Of a stretch of 15,279 nucleotides of DNA, positions 1 to 7,455 are shown piece by piece; position 1 is the first letter of the stretch, and every line of letters starts with the position of its first letter. A program made the translations under genes and the position numbers. Source of the stretch: an uncultured Spirochaetia bacterium (lineage in GTDB: Bacteria; Spirochaetota; UBA6919); assembly GCA_913053665.1 (NCBI GenBank), contig CAJXGR010000037.1:1-15279 (forward strand). Direction: 5' to 3'. Under the pieces are notes generated by a model. The model worked only from the letters and a program-made list of their open reading frames with translations, was not told the origin of the DNA and did not search any database.

Positions 1-29
1 GTAGGGGCGACCCGCCGGGTCGCCCCTAC
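1..29. repeat. 29-base perfect palindrome (REP-like) after fliF
   Basis: Two 14-base arms (1-14 and 16-29) are exact reverse complements around one central base. The ends read GTAGGGGC and GCCCCTAC, the same core as the hairpin at 4245-4291. G/C-rich palindromes of this kind resemble REP elements mobilised by RAYT transposases; that family link is my recollection, not shown here. It lies 28 bases past the fliF stop, where fliG would often follow, and could act as an mRNA stabiliser or partial terminator. There is no T-run, so it is not a classic intrinsic terminator. It touches the window edge and may extend further left. Confidence 0.8.
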
Positions 30-57
30 AGGCCTTTCCTTTCTCTCATATGTCTAT

Positions 58-1800
58 TTAATCTTCTGCCAACCATGTTCTGATGAGCTGAGCCACCTCT
101 TGAGGCTTATCCTTCGCAATGTTGATGGCATTCTCCTGCATCTCAAGCCTGGCCTTATCCTCAGGCTGTAGGTCGATCATAATCCCCTCTTCTTCAGCAG
201 CCAAGAGAGCGGCTTCCCTCATGGCCTGCTGCTCACGGGCAAACTCTTCTTCTCTAAGGCGTCGTCTTCGATCGACTGTCTGTTTAATAATCCTGTAGAG
301 TATGAAAATAAATATAAGGGCAGCAATCGTTGCACCGGCCGCTATTAAATAAAAGCGATTTCTCTTTTGGGCACTGAGTTCCTCGTCTCTTTTGGCCCAT
401 TCTTTGCTGTGATCAAACTTGAAGAATCTGACGGCAACTATATCCCCTCGTTTCTTATTGACCTTAGCTTCCAGCAATTTCTTAAGATTATTCAGATCGG
501 CATTCAGTTTGGTTTTATCAATGTTTAACTGATTGTTCTGAACTTTATTGGGAGGCCAGGTCATCAGCCGCTTGATCTTTCCGTTGTTCTCAACAATGAT
601 TGTTCCATTCTTATCCTTTGCTTCTTCCCACTGGGCATCGATAGCCACGGCAATTCTCATACCTTTTTCTTCCACAGGCTGTTTAACTGTTTCAGTATCT
701 GTCGTACTATGTTCCAAGTTTATGGTTTCAGTATTATTTGTATATATAGTTGGCTGGTCAATTTGTTCTAAAGCACCTGGTGCAACATTAGGCGATGTCC
801 CAGCCGGTCCCTGAGGAATAAAAGCACGACCTTGAAATGTTTCTTTTTTGGTCTGAATACTTGTACGAGCTCCATCCCTCACATCGGATTTGGCATATAT
901 ATCCTTTGGGTCTTTAAGATTAAGTGGATCAATCCTGTGAGAGTTTTCCTTCATACTATCATAATTCAAATCAACAGTGAGAGTCAACTCATAACGTTCG
1001 TCATAAATCTTTGAGAGGATGGTTCTTACCTCCCTCACAGCCTCCTGCCTCACCTTGCGCTTGTGTTTCGCATGCTCTCTAATCATTCGCATATCTTCAT
1101 CATACGGTGAAGGTTCAATTTTATCGGTGAGATCAACGCCTGTGGCCTGATCCAGAATAATCACGTTTTCCGGCTTCAGCCTGTCAATCCCTTTCGCGAT
1201 AAAATCCCTTAAACCCCTCAGTTTGTTCTTGTTCTCCCGTATATCAGAAAAGGAAGCCGGCGTGATGCTGATAGAAGCTGTGAGTGGGTTCTCATCTTGG
1301 TCTCGCCTATAAAAGCGCCTGCTGTCCCCGAAGGATATGGTAACCTGAGCCTTTTCTATGTCCTCAAGGGCCTCGAGGTGCTTCACCATATTCCCCGTGA
1401 CCGCTCGACGGAGATTGATCTTACGCTCAAAGTCGGTTGTGGAGAACTCTGTATTGTCAAAGAGCTCAAAGCCCCTTACATTCTGTACGACCCCTTGGAC
1501 TCCCAATTGAGCTCTCAGCTGAGTGGCCTTTTCACCGCTATCCACAAAGATATAGCGATCATTGGAAGAGGTATAATCCACCTTCATCCCGTCCAGTTTG
1601 GCAGTCACCCGCTGGAAGTCCGCTTTTTTAAGGCCATTCTTATAAAGAAGAACCCGACTCTCCTCAGATGAGAATACAGCCAGCAGAACAAAGGTAAACA
1701 CGATGGCTACAACTGCCCCCAGGACTATGAACTTCTCAGTTTTTGTACGCTTCGACAAGAACTCTTTCAAACGGCTGGTTATTTGATTGATAAAGTCCAT
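58..1800 (-). CDS. fliF: Flagellar MS-ring protein FliF
   Basis: FliF forms the inner-membrane MS ring that houses the export gate and carries the FliG rotor. The 580-residue product is of usual length. A membrane segment lies near residues 25-45, followed by the ring-building modules, including 'TTDFERKINLRRA' and 'NPLTASISITP'. A hydrophilic periplasmic stretch comes next, then a second membrane segment at about 483-502. The cytoplasmic tail is charged and ends 'EVAQLIRTWLAED', the FliG-binding end. The start follows a strong AGGGAGG Shine-Dalgarno. It is the fourth gene of flgB-flgC-fliE-fliF, 28 bases after fliE. Its stop is followed by the palindrome at 1-29, so whether fliG continues the operon cannot be seen. 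The resemblance to spirochaetal FliF is by eye. Confidence 0.97.
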   Translation of the reverse strand: MDFINQITSRLKEFLSKRTKTEKFIVLGAVVAIVFTFVLLAVFSSEESRVLLYKNGLKKADFQRVTAKLDGMKVDYTSSNDRYIFVDSGEKATQLRAQLGVQGVVQNVRGFELFDNTEFSTTDFERKINLRRAVTGNMVKHLEALEDIEKAQVTISFGDSRRFYRRDQDENPLTASISITPASFSDIRENKNKLRGLRDFIAKGIDRLKPENVIILDQATGVDLTDKIEPSPYDEDMRMIREHAKHKRKVRQEAVREVRTILSKIYDERYELTLTVDLNYDSMKENSHRIDPLNLKDPKDIYAKSDVRDGARTSIQTKKETFQGRAFIPQGPAGTSPNVAPGALEQIDQPTIYTNNTETINLEHSTTDTETVKQPVEEKGMRIAVAIDAQWEEAKDKNGTIIVENNGKIKRLMTWPPNKVQNNQLNIDKTKLNADLNNLKKLLEAKVNKKRGDIVAVRFFKFDHSKEWAKRDEELSAQKRNRFYLIAAGATIAALIFIFILYRIIKQTVDRRRRLREEEFAREQQAMREAALLAAEEEGIMIDLQPEDKARLEMQENAINIAKDKPQEVAQLIRTWLAED

Positions 1801-1828
1801 CTACCCTCCCTTTCCTATTTTAGGCCTC

Positions 1829-2140
1829 TTACCTTAAATTAGTAATGTCGCGATAAGCACTAATCACACGATCTGTGACAGCTTTAGTCATGGATAAAGC
1901 CATTTCAGCCTGGCTTAACATAGTGGTCACCTCATGGATATTCACTTTATCCGGATTCGTGATCATCGTTTGCACCATCTTGTCCGATTGAACCTGTAAA
2001 TCATTGACCTGTCCCAATGCTTTATTTAACACATCACCAAAACTCTCCACCGCATTGGGTTGATCCTTCACCTTAAAGGGCGAGGATGGTGTGATCATCT
2101 CCCTGATAAATACCGGTGTATTCATACTAGATATATTCAT
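1829..2140 (-). CDS. fliE: Flagellar hook-basal body protein FliE
   Basis: FliE is the small adaptor joining the MS ring and export gate to the proximal rod. The product has 103 residues, normal for the family. The N-terminus is variable. The conserved part runs from 'SFGDVLNKALGQVNDLQ' near residue 33 to the end, with the typical 'NIHEVTTMLSQAEMALSM' helix and the C-terminal 'VISAYRDITNLR', close to the usual AYxEIxxM(P/R) ending. A GGAG Shine-Dalgarno lies 8 bases before the ATG. It sits between flgC (27 bases upstream) and fliF, the standard order, so co-transcription is expected. Met6 is a possible alternative start but lacks the well-placed ribosome site. Confidence 0.96.
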   Translation of the reverse strand: MNISSMNTPVFIREMITPSSPFKVKDQPNAVESFGDVLNKALGQVNDLQVQSDKMVQTMITNPDKVNIHEVTTMLSQAEMALSMTKAVTDRVISAYRDITNLR

Positions 2141-2167
2141 GTTTAGACTCCCTATAACTCAATTTAA

Positions 2168-2626
2168 TTACCTTAAACCTATTTCCAAAGCCCTGTTGAA
2201 CATTTGCTTGGAAGAGTTCATCAAGGTGACGTTTGCCTCATAGGCCCGTGTGGCAGATATCATATCCACCATCTCCACCACTATGTTTACATTGGGGAGT
2301 TCCACGTATCCCTTTTTTGGGCCAAACTCTATAGCATCCTTATGAGTGGGATCGTACTTCAGACGAGGGGGACTTGCATCTTTCTCAACCTTGAGAACTC
2401 GAACCCCTGTTCCCACCTCATGCTTTAAGGCTTCCGGGAGGAAATGGGATTTAAACATCCATCGATCCGTACGGGGCCTCATAATCACCTGACTCCGTCT
2501 GAAGGGCCCACCCTCAGTGGTTCGCGTGGTGTTTACGTTGGCTATGTTGTTGGCTATAACGTCCATACGAAGCCGTTGTGCCGTCAATCCTGAAGCACTT
2601 ATATTTAACGCGTCAAACATTCCCAT
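2168..2626 (-). CDS. flgC: Flagellar proximal rod protein FlgC
   Basis: FlgC is a proximal rod subunit exported by the flagellar type III apparatus and polymerised above FliE and FlgB. The 152-residue product has the rod/hook N-terminal signature 'LNISASGLTAQRLRMDVIAN' followed by 'NIANVNTT', and the C-terminal helix with 'VDMISATRAYEAN' and 'SSKQMFNRALEIGLR'. The middle 'YVELPNVNIVVEMVDM' is typical of FlgC and separates it from FlgB. Its start lies 4 bases after the flgB stop, and its GAGAGG Shine-Dalgarno overlaps the end of flgB, which suggests translational coupling. No unusual residues or breaks were seen. Confidence 0.97.
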   Translation of the reverse strand: MGMFDALNISASGLTAQRLRMDVIANNIANVNTTRTTEGGPFRRSQVIMRPRTDRWMFKSHFLPEALKHEVGTGVRVLKVEKDASPPRLKYDPTHKDAIEFGPKKGYVELPNVNIVVEMVDMISATRAYEANVTLMNSSKQMFNRALEIGLR

Positions 2627-2630
2627 TTAT

Positions 2631-3050
2631 TTAACCTCTCAACAAGATATTCATTTTTCTGAAATAACGTCCTGTAATGGATGAAAAGGAGTTAAATCGC
2701 ATGGTGCTCTTGGCGGCACCCACCATCTCTTTGTCTATATCCACATTATTTTTATCATTCCGGTAGCTTGTGTCGTATTCCAGACTCACTTTAGGAGTCA
2801 CTTTTCGATAATCCTTGGGCTGATAAAAGGGAATATGTCTATCGTTTGTAAGCTTTGCCTTAAAAGGATAGGGACTCTCACTTTTTAACGCTCTTTCAAG
2901 CTCAGCCTCAAAGACCACCTCTGAGCGTTTGAAATTGGGAGTGTCCACGTTGGCGATATTATCGGTAATCACTGTATGACGCAAGGACTCTGCTGACATG
3001 GCTCTGCTTAACAGGTACTGGGTCTTCATGAAACTACTGTTGATGAACAT
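2631..3050 (-). CDS. flgB: Flagellar proximal rod protein FlgB
   Basis: FlgB is the first proximal rod subunit. The 139-residue product shows the rod signature 'SAESLRHTVITDNIANVDTP' near residues 19-38, followed by 'NFKRSEVVFEAEL'. The conserved 'NNVDIDKEMVGAAKSTMRFN' lies near the C-terminus. Length and both motifs match the family. An AAGGAG Shine-Dalgarno (3058-3063) sits 7 bases before the ATG. It is the first gene of the visible flagellar cluster, with 318 bases without a convincing gene upstream, so the operon promoter should lie there. A candidate is listed separately. Confidence 0.97.
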   Translation of the reverse strand: MFINSSFMKTQYLLSRAMSAESLRHTVITDNIANVDTPNFKRSEVVFEAELERALKSESPYPFKAKLTNDRHIPFYQPKDYRKVTPKVSLEYDTSYRNDKNNVDIDKEMVGAAKSTMRFNSFSSITGRYFRKMNILLRG

Positions 3051-3368
3051 TATGAATCTCCTTATTCACATGTAATTAGGTAGTTATAAAAAATGCCGCG
3101 TCCCGTTAACATTTTATATGCTACGTCGAGTTTCGGTCAGAAGTTATTTTTATATTAACTTTTTTTTGTTGGGGAAAGGAGAAAGCAGGAAAGCTTCTAT
3201 AACAAGAAGATTTAATAAATTATCGGTCAACAGATCAGATTATGAACAAATTAATTATCCTGATCGATAAAAAACATGGGACTCTTATGAGATATATTTG
3301 TATTATTAGACGTGACGTAAAAAAAAGCATCTTCCCGCAATTTTATATGATTTATTGAGATAATATCC
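3051..3368. other. 318-base intergenic region between flgB and the divergent 286-aa gene
   Basis: This A/T-rich divergent spacer should hold the promoters of flgB (minus) and of the gene starting at 3369 (plus). The flgB Shine-Dalgarno and one possible sigma-70-like site are visible near its left end. I see no tRNA, riboswitch, strong hairpin or inserted element. A 38-codon reading frame at 3242-3358 has no ribosome site and is not accepted as a gene. Confidence 0.6.
3113..3140 (-). promoter_or_regulatory. Candidate sigma-70-like promoter for flgB-flgC-fliE-fliF
   Basis: Reading the minus strand, CTGACC (3140-3135) and TATAAA (3118-3113) are separated by 16 bases, matching 4 of 6 and 5 of 6 consensus positions. 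Transcription would begin near 3106, leaving a leader of about 56 bases before flgB. A/T-rich DNA produces such matches by chance. A flagellar sigma-28 match (TAAA, 15 bases, GCCGATAA) was sought, and only the TAAA half was convincing. Confidence 0.3.
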
Positions 3369-4229
3369 ATGAAGATCACTTTAGCACTCGTAATCATGTT
3401 TATGAGCTTCTCTGCTTATCGGTGTAAGCAAATAGAAAAAAAGAACAGCAAATCATCTGAAATAGACAAAGATACTTTTGTTTTCCCTATAGTGAAAGTG
3501 AAAAAAAACAAGTTCTACGTCTATTATTACGAGGAGAAGACGAATCAAGTGTATCTTAGAGTCTTGGATCCATCAGGAAATACGATAAGTAAAGATAAGA
3601 AACTTAGTCTCAGTCTAAAGGAAATTCAGCAGATCGGTTATGAAGCCTCATTAGACCAAGATGAGAAGATTAATATTAGTTGGCCTAAACATAGATTTTT
3701 TGAAGTCAACAAAATCAATAAACACTTTTATCTGGTGGAGGGAGACGATAAAATATTGCGATTTGATGATAAATGCTCTAAAATATTTTCATTCGATGAT
3801 TTGGATGTTTATCGTTATCATTTCATGAATCAAGAAAACGTTCTTATTGTTTATGACAACGAGAATAGAAGGATCATGATGATAGACTATAGAGTCGGAA
3901 TGTTTTATTATAACAGAAAAACAAAGTCTTGTCAACATCAATTGTTGGGCTATGTCCTAATGCATGGTCGTGTTCCATCCATTTCTGATCCTCTGTATTA
4001 TGACGGTTTCTTTCATGTAGCATGGTATTCCAGTAAAAAGAAAGGGATTGTGATCACCCTGTGGAACCCAAAAAGCAATGAGCGAAGGGACATATTCTTT
4101 AAGCGACCCTTTGCCTATCAGCAGTTCAGCATTGGGAGAATGGCAAATAGCCTTCTGATCGCCTGGCATGAAAGTAAAAGAGGAAAAAGCAAATCGTCTA
4201 TTCATACTCGTCTCATTAAATTGGACTAG
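3369..4229 (+). CDS. Exported protein of unknown function, possible beta-propeller
   Basis: I do not recognise a family for this 286-residue product. It begins with a short positive end and a hydrophobic stretch (about residues 3-16). Cys19 follows in 'FSAYRC', possibly a non-canonical lipobox, though Arg just before the Cys is unusual. The rest is rich in beta-forming residues, Lys and Tyr. Three spaced segments, 'INISWPKHR', 'FHVAWYSSKKKG' and 'LLIAWHESKRGKSKSSIH', resemble the repeated 'VVWxDxRxGxxxI' blades of beta-propellers, which is inference. The ribosome site is weak (GAG 10 bases before ATG). It stands alone on the plus strand between minus-strand genes, and its TAG stop lies inside the left arm of the 102-base inverted-repeat element. 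Confidence 0.75.
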   Translation: MKITLALVIMFMSFSAYRCKQIEKKNSKSSEIDKDTFVFPIVKVKKNKFYVYYYEEKTNQVYLRVLDPSGNTISKDKKLSLSLKEIQQIGYEASLDQDEKINISWPKHRFFEVNKINKHFYLVEGDDKILRFDDKCSKIFSFDDLDVYRYHFMNQENVLIVYDNENRRIMMIDYRVGMFYYNRKTKSCQHQLLGYVLMHGRVPSISDPLYYDGFFHVAWYSSKKKGIVITLWNPKSNERRDIFFKRPFAYQQFSIGRMANSLLIAWHESKRGKSKSSIHTRLIKLD

Positions 4230-4325
4230 TGTTCTTTCAAGTCTCATTTGATGTGTAGGGGCAGGGTAACCCTGCCCCTACACATCAAATGAATCCATCA
4301 AATCAGCATTGATGGAACACTAGTC
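4224..4325. repeat. 102-base structured inverted-repeat element (MITE/REP-like)
   Basis: The outer arms are 4224-4240 (GACTAGTGTTCTTTCAA) and 4309-4325, which pair at 15 of 17 positions, the first 11 perfectly. Inside is a perfect 23-bp hairpin, 4245-4267 with 4269-4291, around a single A; its middle reads GTAGGGGCAGGGT and its mirror. A smaller hairpin pairs 4295-4301 with 4309-4315 (CCATCAA/TTGATGG), overlapping the right outer arm. TA bases inside the outer arms could be a target duplication, but the site is itself palindromic (GACTAGTC), so this is ambiguous. It has no coding capacity. It lies exactly between two convergent genes and could also end transcription, though no T-run follows. 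Confidence 0.85.
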
Positions 4326-4340
4326 ATGTCTAAAACTTAG

Positions 4341-4643
4341 CTACCCCTTACTCATTCTACGAAAGAGCCATTTCCCCTTTTTCATTTTCCACACCAATAG
4401 CAGTCTAGCCGGCTGCTCCGTAATGCCATGCTCGTACTGGAACCCCTTGGCAACGGCGTAGGCTCGATCATAGCGGTCTGTCACGTAAGTTCCCATCAAT
4501 GTGATGGTCTCAATATCCGGATTCTCATTGAGGATGGAAAGGGCATTAAACCAGCTTCGCTCACTGGGAGTGAAGGCTCCATAACGTAATTCGATCTCGT
4601 TATTGTCATCCAGAAGCTTTTTAAACAATTCAGATTTAAACAA
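4341..4643 (-). CDS. Conserved-looking small protein of unknown function, 100 aa
   Basis: No family is recognised. The product is a soluble mixed alpha/beta protein with no signal peptide or membrane segment. It ends with 'ARLLLVWKMKKGKWLFRRM', a layout seen at the end of NTF2/SnoaL-like folds, but this is only a hint. The start is TTG, supported by a GAGGGA Shine-Dalgarno about 5 bases upstream; no in-frame ATG offers a better site. It follows the SRPBCC gene by 54 bases on the same strand, so it may be co-transcribed. The coding call rests on the ribosome site and the compact fit between neighbours. A different-frame reading at 4496-4678 was not accepted. Confidence 0.65.
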   Translation of the reverse strand: MFKSELFKKLLDDNNEIELRYGAFTPSERSWFNALSILNENPDIETITLMGTYVTDRYDRAYAVAKGFQYEHGITEQPARLLLVWKMKKGKWLFRRMSKG

Positions 4644-4697
4644 TTTATTCCCTCAAACCTTGCCCTATCACAAGTCATTCATAAGCCTTCAGTAAAA

Positions 4698-5228
4698 TTA
4701 GTCTTTTCCTTCCAATAAGTTTTTAAGGTTCTCTAATCCCAAATTGGCATCATTACTGATCGCCGAATTAAATATGAGCATTTTCAGCCTGTCCGTAAAC
4801 CCTCTAGACGTCCCCCAAATAGTCCATCTAATCTGAGTGGACGTATTGACAGGTATCAGACGAAATTGCCCGTTAAAGACTGACCCATTACGCATCACAA
4901 GCTCATATTTCACGAACTTATCCGGTTTACTTTCAACTATCTTCAAAACACTGGTCATCCGATCATCCTTCCATTTTTGTACAGCCCCAACCCCCTGTTC
5001 AGGCCCCTCATAGATCACTTCCACTTTGTTTTCTTTATTCCTGAACCAAGCTACCCATTCAGACCATTTCTTAACGCTATTGACATATTTAAAGACTTTC
5101 TCACTATTAGCTTTAATGGTAACGACCTCCTCAACAGCCCATTCATTGGCACTAAAAAAGGCTATGGCCATCACAATCCCTACAAGAATTGAAATGACAA
5201 TGAATAAATACTTAATGACTCTAAACAT
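4698..5228 (-). CDS. Membrane-anchored SRPBCC-superfamily protein
   Basis: The 176-residue product has one N-terminal hydrophobic helix (about 7-27) followed by a START/polyketide-cyclase-like (SRPBCC) domain. The first strand 'VEEVVTIKANSEKVFKYV' leads into 'NSVKKWSEWVAWF', the Trp-rich turn common in this fold. Later come a glycine-containing strand region ('GPEQGVGAVQKWK') and a long C-terminal helix ('ANLGLENLKNLLEGKD'). Such domains bind hydrophobic ligands in a deep cavity; the ligand here is unknown. The single helix would tether the domain to the inner membrane, probably facing the periplasm. A GGA Shine-Dalgarno-like site precedes the ATG. It lies 76 bases downstream of recN with no clear terminator between them. 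Confidence 0.8.
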   Translation of the reverse strand: MFRVIKYLFIVISILVGIVMAIAFFSANEWAVEEVVTIKANSEKVFKYVNSVKKWSEWVAWFRNKENKVEVIYEGPEQGVGAVQKWKDDRMTSVLKIVESKPDKFVKYELVMRNGSVFNGQFRLIPVNTSTQIRWTIWGTSRGFTDRLKMLIFNSAISNDANLGLENLKNLLEGKD

Positions 5229-5304
5229 GTTGCTATCCTAGTAATTTATGAATATTATTTTGGTAGTAAAATATATCATTACCATTCATTCCAGGGACTT
5301 TTAG

Positions 5305-7005
5305 CTAACCCTTGTCAATCAGTTCTTTAGCGTGTTGTAAGGATACTTCAGTCAGTTCTTCACCACTCAGCATTCTAGCGATTTCCTTTACTTTAGTTGT
5401 CTCATCCAACTTCCTGATGATTGTTTTCGTTCGTCCCTTCTGTTCAAGCTTCTCAACCAGATAATGATGCTCACTCTGACTGGCGATCTGTGGAGAGTGA
5501 GTGATACAAAGAACCTGACGCCTCTTGGCGATCTCAGTGATTTTCTTGCCTACCTTAAACGCTGTCTCACCACCAATCCCTGCATCCACCTCATCAAACA
5601 AGAGAGTGTCAATTTCATCCATCTCAGTGAGAATCGTCTTAATAGCCAGCATCACCCGTGAGAGTTCACCGCCAGAAACAATCTTATTAAGAGGCCTGGG
5701 TGTTTCCCCCGGATTCGCCGAGAAAATAAACTCCACCCGATCAATGCCCTTCTCTTCGATTTTAACCCCTTTTCCTGAAACCTTTAGAAAGCTATTGTCA
5801 TCCTGTACGTATCGGAACTCCACTTTCAATAAGGTTTTATCCATCCCTAAAAACTTAAGTTCCTTTTCAATCTCAGACTCAAGGAGTTTAGCCTGCTTTT
5901 GACGAGCCTTTGAAAGGCTTAAGGCTAATTGGCGTAAATCTCTTTGACTCTCTTCTGTCTCTTTGGATAATTGATTGATCAATTGATTATCCTGGGAATA
6001 TTTAAGCACATCCTCTTCGCACTTAGTCTTATGAGCCATGAGATCAGCTATTGTGGCACCATATTTCCTTTTTAGATCATCAAGAAGCTCCAACCTCTCA
6101 TTGATCTCCTCAATACGTTCCGGCGAGTAGTCCAGCCCGTCTTTATAGGTTCTTAACGTGTCGCGTACATTCTCAAATAAATATAATCCTTCTCGTAGAT
6201 CACTGGATGATTTTTCTAAATCAGGGTCGAAGTGGTTGATTTTGTCTAACTCTGTGATGATCTTTTCTACAGTGGGGATAACGGAATGATCCTGCCCGTA
6301 GAGGTCACGATAGGCGGCTTCCAAGGTTGTATTAAGCTTTTCAAAGTTGCTAAGAGCTTCAAGCTCTTTTCCCAGCTCATCATCCTCCTTGGGTTTCAAT
6401 TGACTTTTTTCTATTTCCTCTATGGCAAAATGATTGATCTCATAAGACTTCTTTTTGTCTTCTTCCTCAGATTTAAGACCTTCCAGACGGTTTTTCAACT
6501 CCCTAAGCTTTAAAACCCTTGAAGACAACTCTTCTCTCTGGGCCTGCAGATTGCTAAAGTTATCCAGCAAATCGATGTGGGTCTGTGACCTTAAAAGGGA
6601 TTGATGGTCATGCTGTCCCGAAATATCCAGAAGGTATTCTCCAAAGGTCTTCAAGTTCGCATTTGTGACAGAATGGAGATTCACAAAACTACGGCTCCTT
6701 GAGTCCTCGGTCACCTCCCTTCGGATAATAAGAGTGTCTTCCTCAACTTCAACACCGCTAAGGGCCAGGATTTCCTTAAGACGCGGGTTGTGAACGATAT
6801 CAAACAGAACCTCCACACTTCCTTTAGAGGCACCCGTTCTGAGGGTGTCGGAACCAATCTTTTCACCCAGGATAAATCCAATAGCGTTGAGTAAGATTGA
6901 TTTTCCGGCACCTGTTTCGCCCGTTATGATGTTAAGACCGTTATAAAAATCAATGTTGAGGTCTTCAATTAACGCAATGTTTTGAATAGAAATGGATTTA
7001 ATCAT
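5305..7005 (-). CDS. recN: DNA repair protein RecN
   Basis: RecN is an SMC-like ATPase acting early in double-strand break repair by recombination. The 566-residue product matches the family length. It starts 'MIKSISIQNIALIEDLNIDF' and has the Walker A 'GETGAGKS' at 29-36. The central part is a charged coiled coil. The ABC signature 'SGGELSR' lies at 444-450, and the Walker B 'LLFDEVDAGIGG' places catalytic Asp471 and Glu472. The 'ITHSPQIAS' switch His is near 503. It follows the STAS gene by 15 bases. No Shine-Dalgarno is seen directly upstream of its ATG, so translation may be coupled to the preceding gene. The pairing with an anti-sigma module is probably only operon sharing. Confidence 0.97.
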   Translation of the reverse strand: MIKSISIQNIALIEDLNIDFYNGLNIITGETGAGKSILLNAIGFILGEKIGSDTLRTGASKGSVEVLFDIVHNPRLKEILALSGVEVEEDTLIIRREVTEDSRSRSFVNLHSVTNANLKTFGEYLLDISGQHDHQSLLRSQTHIDLLDNFSNLQAQREELSSRVLKLRELKNRLEGLKSEEEDKKKSYEINHFAIEEIEKSQLKPKEDDELGKELEALSNFEKLNTTLEAAYRDLYGQDHSVIPTVEKIITELDKINHFDPDLEKSSSDLREGLYLFENVRDTLRTYKDGLDYSPERIEEINERLELLDDLKRKYGATIADLMAHKTKCEEDVLKYSQDNQLINQLSKETEESQRDLRQLALSLSKARQKQAKLLESEIEKELKFLGMDKTLLKVEFRYVQDDNSFLKVSGKGVKIEEKGIDRVEFIFSANPGETPRPLNKIVSGGELSRVMLAIKTILTEMDEIDTLLFDEVDAGIGGETAFKVGKKITEIAKRRQVLCITHSPQIASQSEHHYLVEKLEQKGRTKTIIRKLDETTKVKEIARMLSGEELTEVSLQHAKELIDKG

Positions 7006-7020
7006 GGGTGTTAAACTGAA

Positions 7021-7359
7021 TTAGCTCCCAAAAGCCGTAGTGGCCTCCTCCACAGAGGGGTAGATCTCAAATAGATCAATCAGTTCAACCACCTTAAAGA
7101 TCTTCTTTACCGATTCACTCATATTTGCCAGCTTCAAACTTCCATCCACACCTTTTAGCCTCCTCATGGCGGCAATAAAAATGCGAAGTCCTGAACTGGA
7201 TAGATATTGGACACCGGCTAAGTCAAAAAGCAGAAACTTTTCGCCCTTATCAATCAAATCGTTGACTGCTTGTTCAATCTCCAAGGATAAGTGAACGTCT
7301 AAACGCCCCTCTAACTGAATGATTTGTACTTTTCCTTCTTTACGAGTACTAAGTTCCAT
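7021..7359 (-). CDS. Anti-sigma factor antagonist, STAS domain (SpoIIAA/RsbV family)
   Basis: This 112-residue STAS protein should bind the neighbouring kinase in its unphosphorylated state and so free the kinase's target. 'GRLDVHLSLEIEQAV' and 'LLFDLAGVQYLSSSGLRIF' are the family motifs. The expected phospho-acceptor is the serine before the glycine in 'SSSG', about Ser56. The reading frame is open further upstream, to an ATG at 7390-7392. I chose the ATG at 7357-7359 because GGAG lies 6 bases before it and the protein then begins 'MELSTRKEGKVQIIQLEGRL', as STAS proteins usually do. It follows the kinase by 96 bases; that gap has a TATAAT (7435-7430) with a poor -35, a possible second promoter. 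Confidence 0.9.
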   Translation of the reverse strand: MELSTRKEGKVQIIQLEGRLDVHLSLEIEQAVNDLIDKGEKFLLFDLAGVQYLSSSGLRIFIAAMRRLKGVDGSLKLANMSESVKKIFKVVELIDLFEIYPSVEEATTAFGS

Positions 7360-7455
7360 AGTTAACTCCATACAATAAATAATGTTTACCAAGCAAGTTG
7401 AATCAAATGTTCATCACTCAAATACGAGTATTATAAGTAATCTAATCAATATACC

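Noticed and set aside
1297..1671. 124-codon plus-strand reading frame inside fliF
   Set aside because: It lies entirely opposite a clear FliF coding region, as do the other shorter frames at 548-1014 and 1437-1631.
3085..3120. Sigma-28 flagellar promoter before flgB
   Set aside because: TAAA is followed 15 bases later by GGCATTTT, which fits GCCGATAA poorly.
3242..3358. 38-codon plus-strand reading frame beginning MNKLIILIDKK
   Set aside because: It has no Shine-Dalgarno, a composition expected of A/T-rich spacer and no recognisable domain. Retained only as a note.
3957..4247. 96-codon minus-strand reading frame opposite the 286-aa gene
   Set aside because: It is antisense to a better-supported gene, runs into the inverted-repeat element, has no ribosome site and resembles no known protein.
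4245..4291. The 23-bp hairpin as a classic intrinsic terminator
   Set aside because: No T-run follows on either strand, and the hairpin is part of a larger inverted-repeat element. A terminating role is possible but not supported by sequence.
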